The notes below the pieces were generated by a model. It was not told where the DNA came from and searched no databases. It was given only the letters and a program-made list of their open reading frames with translations. 64,000 nucleotides of DNA. Origin: Punica granatum. Its lineage: Eukaryota > Streptophyta > Magnoliopsida > Myrtales > Lythraceae. Numbering within the stretch: position 1 is the stretch's first letter; each line of letters opens with the position of its first letter. The position numbers and the translations under genes were made by a program. Location of the stretch: assembly GCF_007655135.1 (NCBI RefSeq), contig NC_045130.1, forward strand, positions 30,872,605 to 30,936,604. Direction: 5' to 3'. Shown here piece after piece: positions 11,001 to 22,787 of this stretch.

Positions 11001-13519
11001 TCCTCCCCACATACTTTAATTGACAATTTTATCAGGACTGTCGACATTTTTACCATCATACTCATCAATAAACCCCTAAAATTGTTTTCTATTTGAGTTT
11101 AAGAAACACCGACTCTACATCTCATCATTGTTAAAGTAAAAACCAGCTCTTCCTTAAATAGAAAATTCATCCATTCTTAGTTCTTCAGGGGATTAATCTC
11201 CAAAGTGGGGTATTCATACCATTTTAACCTACAATGCAATTCTCACTAATCAATCCAGCAATGGCACCCATTTTCATACCACCTTCATCACTAAAAGAAG
11301 CAATCATAAGTTGCCGTTATAACCAAACATGGAGACAAGAAGCACGCAAGTATGGCTTCTTTCGGAGACAGGTTTAGTGCTATTGTCCCCTTGCCTAGGC
11401 AAGGTGGAAGTGAACGAATCTATAATTATAAACACAAACTACCATTGACCACATAAACATAAATTAAATGGTCAGTTCATGAGAAGACCAAACTATAACA
11501 GCCACAGCCATCTTACTTTCTAACATGTTTATCCGATAAAAAATGCTCATCAATGAATCCTTTTATAAATTAGCACAAGAAACACAAAATACCAGATTAA
11601 TGCTTTAGACTTTGCTGTATTTTGATAGTCCTTTGTTGGACAAGCTTATAACTGCTTCAGTTAATTGATGTGGTTTTCAATTCAACCATCAAATATGCTC
11701 TTAAGTCATGAATAAAAAATTTTATATGAAGTTTTTCTGTAAGGGTCTGGATGGTTATGCTGCTCCTTTTCATTGAAGCAGTCATGGAGAAGCAAGGAGT
11801 CCCAGAAGATTGCAACCTTTGGCTGGCATTATCTTTTGGGAAGATTCTGAACATTGATACAAGAAGGTTTATCGTAGTCAAGGAGTCTTTATGTGTATTA
11901 GAGCCAGGAAATCTCCCAATCATCTTTTCATACAGATGTGCAGTTACTGCTGCACAGAGTTTTTGGTCAAAATTAGTCAATTAAAATGATGCAATCCAAT
12001 TCTTGAAACAATATTATAGGAGGTATACAATGTCAAAGGCTGCTTTGCTTTGTATGTTGGTGATAAGGCAAAGAAAAACCTAAGGCTTTTTAGAGCACTT
12101 GAGAGTAATCTTGAGAAGGTCCAGTTGCCTTGGAATTTGTCGATATGGATTGTCACTTGTACATAGGAGTCTCTGCATCACTGAATCAGCGGATTTTGCG
12201 GGTGCATTGTTGTATTCTTTTCTCTTTATTGTTTTTCTTCTTTTGACTCATTCATGATCTCAGAGTATCCCTTTATCCACTATTTGCATATTTTTCTCTT
12301 CTCGTTTATGGAAATACGGAGTTGTGTTTGTCAATATCACCAATGAATCTTCTTGCGTATTAATTTGAGTGGATATTGCATTAGTGCTTACACATGGCAA
12401 TGTTGCAATTAAAACTAAAATATGCAAACAGTTATAAAAGCAGTGAAATTCCAAATCATAGAAAAAACACCCTTGACTTGACAGGCTTGTACTTTCCATT
12501 TAACATAATTTTCTAGATACGCAAAGGAAAATAAGTTTCCTGCACTTTCATTTGTAAAAGTTCAAGTTAAATGCAACTAAAATAAAATGAAACCTCAATG
12601 AAATTCACTGTCCTGGCTAAAATCACAATTTTTTTCCTGAAAGGAATCAATATGGATCTAAAAGAGGGCCGGTGCCAATCATCGTTGCAACGCCAACTTA
12701 ATATGACATAGAAATGGTGAATAATTGTTGAATCGACAATAACATTAGATAACTATAATTGAAATGACCATCGGAAACCAAATACGTGCCGTGTTTACCC
12801 CCAAAACATTAACAGAGACTTAAGAAAAAAGAAGTAGCTTTACATCAGAATTTCAATCACAGCCGCGCCGCATGCGAAAATAAACAAAGAACCACAGCAC
12901 GGTGATGCAGAATTCACGATCATTTTAAACAATAAATCTTGCAATTATGATCGATAAAATATCGAAAGTCTCTGTCGGTAATCAAGTCAGCTGCAAGACC
13001 CATACACGAGAAAAATATCGAAAGTCTCTGTCGGTAATCAAGTCAGCTGCAAGACCCATACACGAGAAAGGAACAGAGCAATCATCACAATAATGCAGAA
13101 CAACCGATGCAGATCGCTTAAAGAAGCAAAATTGCAGTAATCAACCCTAAGCTGTTCACCATTTTTGATCGTCAAATCGCAACACGAGACGCACGAGGCA
13201 AACGGCAATGCAGGGCCAATAATAACTCGAAAGTAGAATACTTGCAATGATCGAGTGAATACTCACGGGTACTATCCTCTTGAGCTGGTCCGCCTCCTCC
13301 TCGCCGTTCCTCTCGCTCGCCTTTCTGCTCGTCCCCTCGCTCCACCTTCACTTCTACTTCCAGTTCATCAATTTCCATGTCTTCTTCTCCTCCCTCTCCA
13401 TCATCCTCCTCCTCTTCCACCTCCTCTTCTTCTACGATTTCTTCGTACTCAGCGTCGGAGTCCGAGGCCTCCTGGCGCGGCGGAGCGTGGCCCTCACGAT
13501 CGGCGGAGGGCGGGGACAT
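8049..13519 (-). CDS. FES1: CCCH zinc-finger protein, FRIGIDA-ESSENTIAL 1-like
   Basis: In Arabidopsis FES1 works with FRIGIDA in the nucleus to raise FLC expression and delay flowering. Five minus-strand exons join in phase: 13519-13267, 10308-9912, 9770-9565, 9488-8176 and 8090-8049, making 2211 nt and 736 residues. Exon 1 is a strongly acidic Glu/Asp tract. Exon 3 holds one zinc finger, C-x7-C-x5-C-x3-H, at about residues 245-263 (core CGFFAKGWCIRGSSCRFLH). The middle is Ser-rich and low complexity. The end is a conserved helical module, LLRPRWEGGRLTKDAHNLIV ... LSLSEPRIVKLVEAYVDKYG. The 42-nt last exon replaces a read-through frame that would otherwise end at 8113. Intron 1 is 2957 bp; an extra small exon inside it cannot be excluded. 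The related C3H36/C3H38 paralogues are the alternative, but the DRM gene next door favours FES1. It is longer than the Arabidopsis protein. Confidence 0.82.
10309..13266 (-). other. Long first intron of the FES1-like gene
   Basis: Donor GTGAGTATTC at 13266 (read on the minus strand) and acceptor AG at 10310-10309 give matching phase 1. The intron contains open frames on both strands at 10652-11096 and 11657-11984 that look like decayed mobile DNA but carry no motif I can name. It also holds a perfect 56-bp tandem duplication at 12959-13070. No further exon is evident. Confidence 0.6.
12959..13070. repeat. Perfect 56-bp tandem duplication
   Basis: Two head-to-tail copies of a 56-bp unit beginning ATATCGAAAGTCTCTGTCGG, apparently identical, inside FES1-like intron 1 about 200 bp from its donor. 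The lack of divergence suggests a recent slippage event or, less likely, an assembly artefact. Confidence 0.85.
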
Positions 13520-13691
13520 TCTCCAGCGTGCGGTAAACTTCGAAGGAAGCAATTGATATACCAATAATGACCATATGATGCGATTTAAGCCCTCCGATTC
13601 ATAATGTCTTCTCTTTTTTTTTTTAATTGATAAACCGAAGAAGAAAAATTGCCTGCTGGACTCTACCCTTCTTATTTTCTGGTGAGATACA

Positions 13692-14115
13692 CAGGGGTGT
13701 GCAAAAAAAAAAAAGAAACGATGGCCAAACCGTCCGGTTCCATGCTGAAAAACAACCGAATTTTTCGGGTTTGGAAAAAAATACGGTACCATTTTCAATT
13801 TCAAAAACCGTGATTAACCGTCATGTCCGGACTATATATATAACATATTTCGTTGTATATGTGTGTGTATATTTTATGTTATCAAATGTGTCTATTTATT
13901 ATGCTTCTTTTATCTTGATTGCACTCTTAAATCTCGTAAAACTTAGACTTTATAAATTTCGATGTAATGTTAATTTTCTTAAATCGAGAGTATTCCATTA
14001 ACCAAACCGAAAAACTGTTTATTTTCATGACGGTTTTATGATTGTAATATGGTACAATTAAGAAAATCTCATTCCCAAAAATTCGAAAGGGTTGCAATTA
14101 GCATTGACAACCGAA
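13692..14115. mobile_element. Possible hAT-like MITE fragment upstream of the FES1-like gene
   Basis: Begins CAGGGGTGTGCA, a start common to plant hAT-type small elements. It continues with repeated AACCG/CCGAA subterminal motifs (for example AACCGAATTTTTCGG and AACCAAACCGAAAA). A matching right end and a target duplication are not clear; CAACCGAACCATCCCT at about 14107 may be the decayed right end. Confidence 0.35.
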
Positions 14116-17100
14116 CCATCCCTCCCGTGCCCACATCCAGAGATGTGATAAATGCAGTTTTTCCAAAGCATGGGGTGCTTTTGAGTTTACTTCTCTATCT
14201 CTAACCGTCGAAAATTTCCACAATGCCCTTCGAATTTCAATCTCCATGAAAAAAAAATAATAATAAATTTGTCCTCCTGTTAATTTTCCAACCAAAATGA
14301 GTCATATGTACAGTAAGAAAAAATTAAGGATAGAAAGGTCATCTGACCTAATTTAAAAAATCAAAAAATATAAATTCTTTTTTAAAAAAAATCTTGTAAC
14401 CCTACTTGACATGACCTGAAGAGCTCGTGCCAATCACCGGAGCACTAGAAGAGTTTCAGAGTCCTCAAGTTCTTTGAGCCGACGATGGGTGGACTCATGC
14501 ATTGGCCGTTTCACAGCTCCTTGAGGCAGATCGTCTCGAGTGAAGCTGCAGTAAATCCAGATCTTATCGGCTTGATGGCGGCACTGTCGATCAGGCGACA
14601 TAGCATCTTGACAAGTTTTTCTAGTGATTGCATAATGATCGAGGACTACCTCCATGCTTATATTGGTCAATTGTCGGCATGCGCGGAGCTTCAAGTGGAT
14701 GAGCGCTAATGCCGACAGATCTCTCTGGTCCCATATAGAAAAGAGCTTGATGACGGCGTCGAACCTCTAGAACAAAGAAGGGATCATAATGATGAGACGT
14801 GATAGGATGTTGAGGAAAGCTTGTTGCAGATAAGGCCACAGCTGAAGGTAACCCGTTACCCCCAGTCGGGGGTTCTTTTTTATTTCTAATTTTATGTTTT
14901 TTTTTTAATAAGGTCACATAGTCCTTGGATCCTGAAAATATCTGTGGTGACTCATAAAAATTGACCAAAAGGGGATAAAAGTGCCTATTTTTTATGGAGT
15001 TGGGGGCACGGTGCAAATCAGAAGGTTGAAAAACAAATTCAAAAGCACTATATATATAGGACTAAATAATAAACTATTGACATATAAAAAAATTAAATAT
15101 AAGAAATTGAGCAAAAATGTATAAATCAAATTTGTAAGAGAAGTTTAAAAAAAAAACTAAATAAATTAGTTAGTCCAACTTCATCGAAGGTTATTATTCA
15201 AAGGTTATTGTGTAAATATTTTTATGATTTTTAACAAGCAAATCATTTTTAAAATATATATATAATTATTATGTAAATGAAATAAATATATGAAAAGATG
15301 AAATCACGTATAATACACATAGAACCCTAAAAAAACATAAAAAAAAAATTCCAAAAAATAATAACAAATCACTAATGCTACTAACTTATGGTCTTATAAC
15401 TAAAATAGAATACTATATTGATAAATGATCTCTCATTACTCATTAGTAAACAAAATTTTAAAAAGTTTAAGAGAGTTCATTTAATCATGTGAATTTCACT
15501 TATTTAATTAGACACTAACCAAATTTCTATTATAAGATTAAAATTGTTATTATTATTTATGAACTTATGATAATATAAAACATTAAACAAGGATGTTACA
15601 TGATTTACATATTTAAAAAAGGGTAACGAAGTAAATATATATGAACTTATTATAAGGATGCCATCTCCAACAAATCTCTCTAATATACTTATTATTAAAT
15701 AAATATATAATATAACGGTTACTAATCGGGACAGTTTGTTACAAAATATGTATCGAACCATGCAAATTAGTTTAATTTTATTATTTAATTATCGCATGAA
15801 ACATGAAATTAATTATTAAAAATATTTGATTGTGTTAAGAAGCCAATATGTTTTCCAAAATTTATAATAATTGTTAAAAAATAATATATAAATGTTTTAA
15901 GCTCATAAATAAAAATATAATTTTCAAAAAGTTATGATCTTATAAATGAAAAATATTATGATATAGCATTATGAGCTTAAACTCATAAATAAAATAAAAA
16001 AGTAAAATTTTAAAAATAAGAATCTCATAGATATTGTTAAACATAATCAACGAAATGAAGTTTTATTCTTAATTACTAAACTTAATATATGTCAATCTAT
16101 ATTGATAATTAACAAAATATGATGGTGTATATCAATTGAAATAAATAGTTTCAAGATATTATTATAATAATTAACTTTCTATGTGGCAAAAAATAATAAA
16201 CTTACTCTAATTTAAAAAAAAAAGATTTGTGTTTCAAAATGTAAATAATACAATAAAAATAGTATAAGAATATATGAAAACAATCCCGTGCAACGCCCGG
16301 GATAAATACAAGTACATAGTAAAATGAACTATGCTGGCATAGTAAAATGAACAACGCAATAAATAACCTTACTAAATCCAACCAACATTCTAAAGGGTAA
16401 AATACACTTACCTCCCCCTTAAGGTTTGGAAAAATGGCACTCAACTCCAGTTATCAAGAAATATGCACTTAACTCCATTTGACTTTTTTGAGCCACAAAT
16501 TATTTTTGGGGAATATACAAGTTTGGACCATAACTTTTGAATTATTTTCTTAAGACCATGCATTTACTATTTTACCTAATAAGGTCACCATGTTACATAA
16601 AATATTCGTGTAAGTCTTTTCTTACTTCAAAGTAAAAGAATTTAAAAAAAAAGGTAGATTAAGAGAGAGAACGGGCTCCTGCAACGTTACTTTGGGTGGT
16701 AGTCACCGGCGATTACCACCATTCCATAATTATTTGATGCAATTAGACAGTTCACATAGTAATGTCATTATATGTGGATATGATTATTTTATTGTATTGT
16801 TTTCATCTACGGCAGCTCGCCTCCAGCTACCAATGCACAAGATGAGGTCTTTGGCGCCCTATAATGACATCAACTGAGGTGCTGGTTGGTGACGCCTCAA
16901 CCGCCCCTTCTTTTCTTTAGTTCTCCTCTTTGTTCGTAGTGTTTAGCTTCCTTTTTTTGTACTTTTCGTTTTTTATTATTCAAAATGAGGAGATATTTTA
17001 ATAATAAGAATCTTATGTTATGTGAGCCTTTATCAGTAAATTTAAACGTATGGTCTTAAATTTAAAGAGAAATCCAAAAGTTATGATTTCAATTAGTATA

Positions 17101-17361
17101 TTCCACAAAAGTAATGCTTTGGTCAAAATAGTCGGTACATATTTCCTCAATAAATGGAGTGGAGTGTTATTTCTCAAAACCTCAATCAAGGTGAGTGCAT
17201 TTTATCCTATACTAAAAATAAGTAAATATATTATTATTATTATTATTATAGTCAATTCAAATAAATAAATGCTATCAATATTCTCCTAATAATATAGTAA
17301 ATTTAACCTCAATATAAAAGGAACAATAATAGTAGTATAAATTATAGTTAAGATAGATATT
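14116..17361. other. AT-rich gene-free stretch
   Basis: Very AT-rich sequence with many short stops in all frames. A hairpin, TCCCGTGCAACGCCCGGGA at about 16285, resembles the GC-rich hairpins of Helitron or MITE ends, but the expected CTRR end does not follow. No gene, RNA gene or intact element is supported. The frames at 14434-15016 have no recognisable family. Confidence 0.4.
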
Positions 17362-18030
17362 AGTGGAAATGACATAAAAATCACAAACTTAACACTTTTT
17401 TATGTTTTATCACAATTTTCTTTTTTTGCAAAGAATACCCCAATCGTTATCTATTTTACCATGCCATTAGCTTCCCCGTCAACTTTAACCGAAGTGCTGA
17501 CGCAACATTTGATGGTGTCACATGGCGTACAAAGATTGGCTGAGTAAGCCCCACATAATTTTTTTATTCAAAATTATTCTTAAACAATTTTAAAAAAATA
17601 AAATGGAAAAAACAAAAAAATTCGATGGAGAGGGGGGAGGGGGCTCATTCCGATCAATGTGGCCCTACCAACAGCTATCACTCCCCTAATCGAGATAGCC
17701 AACCATCACAGCAAAGGTTGGCAACCCTGATTAGGGAGTTGGTGACGATGAGGCCCCACCAATCGGCCTGCTCTACTCTCTTTTCTTTTTTCTATGTTGT
17801 TTTTCCAATTTTAAAATTGATTTTTAATTAAAATTTTTTATGGCCCCACTCATTTGTGCCCCACGTGGCGCTTAGCACGTCTAGTTAAAGTTGATGGGGA
17901 AGTTAACAACATGGTAAAACTGATACGAATCAATAGTTGGTGTATTGGTTTGCAGAAAAAAAATAGTTTGTGATAAAAAAAATTAAAAAAAAAGTGTAAA
18001 GTTTGTGATTTTTTATGTCATTTTATCCTG
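17362..18030. mobile_element. Foldback (MULE-type) element with GC-rich core
   Basis: Long imperfect inverted repeat. The left arm starts AAATGACATAAAAATCACAA (about 17368) and the right arm ends with the reverse complement, AAATGACATAAAAAATCACA on the minus strand. Arms are about 150-170 bp, including TTTTACCATG..., TTAGCTTCCCCGTCAACTTT on the left and its counterpart near 17885-17920. The core (about 17620-17780) is GC-rich and resembles the core of the element at 34476-35203. No clean target duplication is visible. No transposase, so non-autonomous. Confidence 0.6.
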
Positions 18031-19639
18031 AATATTATATTTAATCTATACATAACAAATAATAATAGAAGATATTATAGTTAATCTATATATGTAACAA
18101 ATATAATGTCTCATTATATAGAAATAAAAACAATCTTTGTCCACGAATGAAGATTATATAAATTGACAATATAATATAGTATAAAATAATAACAATCTTT
18201 ATCTAGAGGGAAGATTATACAAATTGAAAAAATAATGTAAAAACAAAGAATCATATAAAATATTATAGTTAATCAATAATGTATACAACAAATATATAAA
18301 AGATATAAGTTCTCGTCTATTATGTATAATAAAATTAATTGGATAAGCAAAGCATGCTTCTAATAAATACAAAAAATATACTATTCATATAAATACTATA
18401 AATAAATCTTAAATTTATATAGGATAGTAAAATTGCAATTGAGATGTAAATAACTTATCATATTCATATGATTTCCCTAAAAATATATCATAAGCCAGTA
18501 ACAATATATTTTTATGATAATATAAAACTTATATATTTGAAAAGGCGGATGTCAACAATTAATCATATGCATACGATTTTCATTCTGAAATCATCACAAG
18601 CCAATGATTTTAATGCTATCGGCCCATCTTAAACCATTGTTTAGAGTTTGTGTGACTCTAAACCGTAATGCCAAGGCATGCTTCGGTTCACAAGCTAATA
18701 TATTTTGTTATGTTATTATGGTGATATAAAAATATTGGAAATGAAGATGACATAAATATTAGTTTTAGAAAAATTTTCAAACTAACGCTCTGGAAGGACA
18801 TTGTTTAATTGTTAATTTTGAAAATTAATTGTTAATAACTTTTATTTTTCAATAAGTTCATTTATAATATGATAATTATTATAAATGCAGGTAATATAAA
18901 TATAAGGACATAAATTTATGCAACGCATGGGATTGAACTTTAGTAGTTAAAATAAAATTTTAGTCAATTCTCTGACAATACAAAAATAAATATTAAATCC
19001 TCCTGGAAAGTGTGTAATTATCTTTGACTCACATGTGATAAAAGGCTGTTCAATTTTGATAAAATTACAACCCATACCATTTGATTAGTTAGGATGATAA
19101 TTAGGAGGATTTTCGATTTCTCTTCATTGAGAAGAAATTTTCAACCCTTCAAATTAAAAATTTTGGCAGTGATTAATGTGTAGATTTTTTACATTCCTCC
19201 ACTCGACTCTCTTACGTTTCTTTTTTTTTTTTTTTAATTCTTGTACCCCTCTTATATCCTCTCAACTCCTCTCCTCTTCCTTCATTTTTCTGCCTTTCTC
19301 TTCCTCTCTTCTCCCACTTTCTCCCCTCCCTAAAAAACTCCCAACATCGTTAGTTGCAAGAATTAATCATGTGGCTGATTATGCCATGAGATATTTTTGC
19401 AAAGTAAAAAATGTTCTCTCTTGGTAATCAAAAAGTTCCGAGCTCGATACTTATTGGGACTACCCGAAATTTATATTTCATTGTATTATATCCATGAACC
19501 TATCTTGTAACAAAAAAAAAAAAGAAAGATAATATATCCGCCTCAATTGTGTTGAAAGGTGGAAACCAGTTACCCTGTTCGCGAAACGATGCCGAAGGCA
19601 TGGAGCTGTTTTAATCTGTGAAATTTACTTATTATAGAC
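18031..19639. other. AT-rich gene-free stretch
   Basis: No coding region supported. The frame at 19176-19427 is a pyrimidine-rich low-complexity translation. The hairpin ATGCAACGCAT near 18918 is a decayed transposon-end motif. Confidence 0.4.
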
Positions 19640-20037
19640 GGAATTCAGATGGAACTTTCCATCTCTATGGTAAGGATGGAAATTTCCATTTCATCTACGA
19701 TAGGGATGAAAATTTCCGCCTCCATTTCGTCTCTATTATAAGGACGAAAATTTCCGTCTCAATTTTGTCTCTATGATAGGGACGAAAATTTACGTCTCTA
19801 ATCCGTCCAAATATTTTAGACGGACCGTCTTACAAGTTATGTCTCTATTTGTATATGGACGCATTTTTTGGACGGAATAGTTTGTCCCACTATTGGGACC
19901 AAGTTTTCCGTCCAAATTTCCGTCTACCCGTCTAAACTACTTCCATCTCTATTCCATTCATAAATCCGTCTCTAATTTTAGACAGATGTGTTTCCATCCC
20001 TATTACCCGTCCCTATGAGGTGAAATTCTTGCGGTGA
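19640..20037. mobile_element. CACTA (En/Spm)-like remnant
   Basis: Dense, alternately oriented subterminal motifs of the GACGGAAA / GACGAAAATTTCCGTCTC type fill the segment, as in plant CACTA elements. It ends GAAATTCTTGCGGTG at about 20023-20037, close to the usual right terminus (reverse complement of CACTACAAGAAA). The left terminus is not recognisable, so the element is truncated or strongly decayed. Confidence 0.5.
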
Positions 20038-20117
20038 ATATATATGAACTTACTCATTTAGAGTCTACAAGGGTGTCCTATAGTTTCTCCACTAATTCTT
20101 ATTCATGATGAATATTG

Positions 20118-20809
20118 TCCTGCACTAGCAAACGTGCCGCAAGTGTAGGTTGTGAGAATTTTAAACAAACAAAATGAAAGATAATAATATTTATTTAACA
20201 AATTTCGTGGATTATTCAATATCTGATTTATCTATTATTACTACATACTAGAAAAGAATGTTATGTTATAACTAATAGATTGGAGGATAATTGTAACTAT
20301 ATATCTATATCTCTCTATATCTATATTTATATTTATATAAATATTAAAATCTTAAGCGAAACACCAAATTATGCCACGGAGGACGAATGAGGTATTACAT
20401 CGAGTGACTATTCATATGTTAACCAATAGATGAAAAACAATTGGCATAATATTGTAATAATATGACATAGTTCAATAATATATTAAAGTATCTATATTAT
20501 GAAAGAAAGTGTAAGGTCTAAGAGATATATTTGATACGATCTTCTGAATTATTCTATAATTTTGTATTAAAATTATGAAGAAAATTGTTTTGATAAGTGA
20601 TTCTAAAGGAATTTTGAAAAAACAATATGTGAGAAGTATTCAACCATTATCTTCGTTCACGTCGACTCTTCTTCCTGTATTGCTCTCTCAATCAATAAAA
20701 GTTCATCAACAAAGATGGAAAAAATAGAGAAAATAAAATATTATTGAATCATCTTTTATTTACAATGATTTCTGCACTAGCTTGCGCATAGCGCAGACCA
20801 GTCGACTAG
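20118..20809 (+). mobile_element. Possible non-autonomous Helitron
   Basis: Candidate 3' end: hairpin TGCGC-ATA-GCGCA at 20783-20795, then ten bases, then CTAG followed by T at 20806-20810. This is the arrangement expected of a Helitron terminus. A possible 5' end is TCCTGCACTAGC at 20118; the same CTGCACTAGC motif recurs just before the 3' hairpin. The base before the 5' TC is G rather than the usual A, so the left end is uncertain. No Rep/helicase frame. Confidence 0.33.
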
Positions 20810-21910
20810 TTATTAATAATCTTATAGTCTCTCCAGTCTCCATTTTCCCCCTCTCACCTTCAATTTTTGACTGGACAGGTCTCTTTTTTATTTATTATTA
20901 ATTTTATAAATCAAATATATTTATTAATTAATTTTCCAAATATTAACATTTTTTGATAAATTTCTATTTATATTTTCTTTCATTTAGATATTAAATTTAT
21001 TTTTTATTAGTAACTCTTAATCATATAAACGCGCCAACTGCGGGCATGCATCAAGGGATATTAGAAAAACTAGAAATTTATTACCTTGCGAGGTAAATTT
21101 TCAGTCATAGACTGGCGGGCCCCGATTATGGGCTTTCATGGGCTTTTAGTGAAACTGAGGGCGGCCTCGACATTTTTGGGAAGCCCACTGTTATCCTCAA
21201 TCAATAACCCCCACCTTTTCGTTCTTCGCCGTTATTAGATTTTCCTTTTTCTTCTTCTTTTCTTTTTTTCTAATCAATTATGCGACTGTCATCGACATTG
21301 GTAGGAAACATCCGATTGTGATAATTCAGGCTTGACTCCATTGAACTTTAGAAAATTACCATATATATTTTTTTCAATCAAAACAAAAAATTCATTTGAG
21401 AATGAATTAAAAAATATATATGAATTACAAAAGCAGCTCACCATATATAAAATGAGGTCTTAATTATGCCAAACTATTATCAAGGAAATTTTTCAGTGAT
21501 GCTATCTCATTATGTGGCGTGAGGAAATATCAATTAAATTACAACAAATAAGGCAATGAGTGCTAACGACTCGTATAATATATTTCGTAAATCACTATGA
21601 GATATGACCATTTAAAATACTTTTTGATTTTCAATTGATAGAGTTATAAATGCGAAAACCAACATATTTCTTAAAGATAACTCACATATAACCATCTCAT
21701 CTAACGCTATTCTTGCCCTTTCAACAAACCAATCAATGCCATTGATCCATACTCCATAGATTTTGCCCATGGTTGCCGTCCAAGATGGTCGGATAAGTAA
21801 TGAATTCACTATTAATGACCATCATCAAAGTCGGTCATCAGGGCTCAAAGAGGTCTTCGGCCCGATAGAGCTTCGATGAGGTTTCTAATAGCATTGGAAA
21901 TGCGGTGATC
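20810..21910. other. Gene-free stretch
   Basis: AT-rich at first, then mixed. No coding region, RNA gene or intact element that I can support. Confidence 0.4.
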
Positions 21911-22506
21911 TTAAGAGCACATCAAATGGGGAAGTTTTTAATCCCAGTTTCAGGTAACTCTCACTAAATGGGACTGCCAATTTTTGGGTATTAGGATCGG
22001 TCCCAACTTTGAGGGACGATCATTTTTTTTCTTTTGCCAATAAAAAATTGACAATGGTTTTGATTTTTCTTTTTCATTGAGCCGTTGGCTGGCCAATGGC
22101 AACATATTTTTTACTTAGATTTTTTTTTCCTCCTCTTTTCACTCTATAAGTACGAAACTTTATCAACTTTTTTCTTCAAAAAAAAAAAACTTTCCAAATT
22201 CTTTCCACGCAAAATCTACTCCGCCCCCATTCAAAATTTATCTGCAATTTAATTTTTTAAAATATAATTTTCAATAAAAATTATTCAAAAAATTTTAAAT
22301 ATTATATTTTCATTCAAGCCAAAAATGAAATCATATTCTTTAATATAAAAATCATGCGGGACCGGAGTTGGTCCCTTCCGTTGGAGAGAAATGTCTCAAT
22401 TTTGAAAGAGTCCCAATTTTTATGATGTATGGTCAAGTGGCGCTTATGTGGCATAGAGTAGGGCCAAAATTGGGACCCAAAACAGGATTAGTATTGGTGA
22501 TACTCT
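21911..22506. mobile_element. MITE-like element with GGGACC/TCCCA motifs
   Basis: Left end TTAAGAGCACATCAAATGGGG. Right end ATTGGTGATACTCTAA, whose reverse complement TTAGAGTATCACCAAT is similar. The interior repeats TTGGGACC, GGTCCC and TCCCAATTTT. Related ends and interior motifs occur at about 29120-29475 and 40590-41024, so this is a dispersed family. Its right end directly abuts the inverted terminus at 22509. Confidence 0.5.
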
Positions 22507-22718
22507 AAGGGCACGTTTGGTTCGCAGGATTAGAATAGACAGAGAATAGAATAGACTGGGATTAGAATAGACTGGGAATAGAATGAAAATTCTGATGAAA
22601 TTTTTGTGTTTGGTTGGAGGGAATAGACAGTGAATAGAATTATAATTCTGATGTTTGGTTGGGTTGAATAAGGAATAGAAAGAACAGGAATAGGATAAAA
22701 AGACAAAAATGCCCTTCA

Positions 22719-22726
22719 TATAAATA
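22719..22726 (+). promoter_or_regulatory. TATA box of the TSR2-like gene
   Basis: TATAAATA, 69 bp before the ATG at 22788, just after the subterminal repeats of the putative element. The promoter would therefore lie in or beside mobile DNA. Confidence 0.45.
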
Positions 22727-22787
22727 CAATTTTTCTCCCCTCCGTCGAGAAACCCTATCGCTCATTTCACCTCGGGGGCTCTTCCCC

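Noticed and set aside
10652..11984. Frames within FES1-like intron 1 as extra exons or a nested gene
   Set aside because: None joins in phase with the acidic exon 1 and the next exon better than the direct junction does, and no domain is recognisable.
13172..13804. 210-codon minus-strand frame taken as one coding unit
   Set aside because: Only 13519-13267 fits the FES1-like first exon. The part above 13519 is poly-Phe/Lys low complexity overlapping a MITE-like sequence, and the part below 13267 is past a strong donor.
16270..16330. Helitron 3' end at the CCCGTGCAACGCCCGGG hairpin
   Set aside because: The hairpin is good, but no CTRR-T follows at the required distance and no 5' TC end is apparent.
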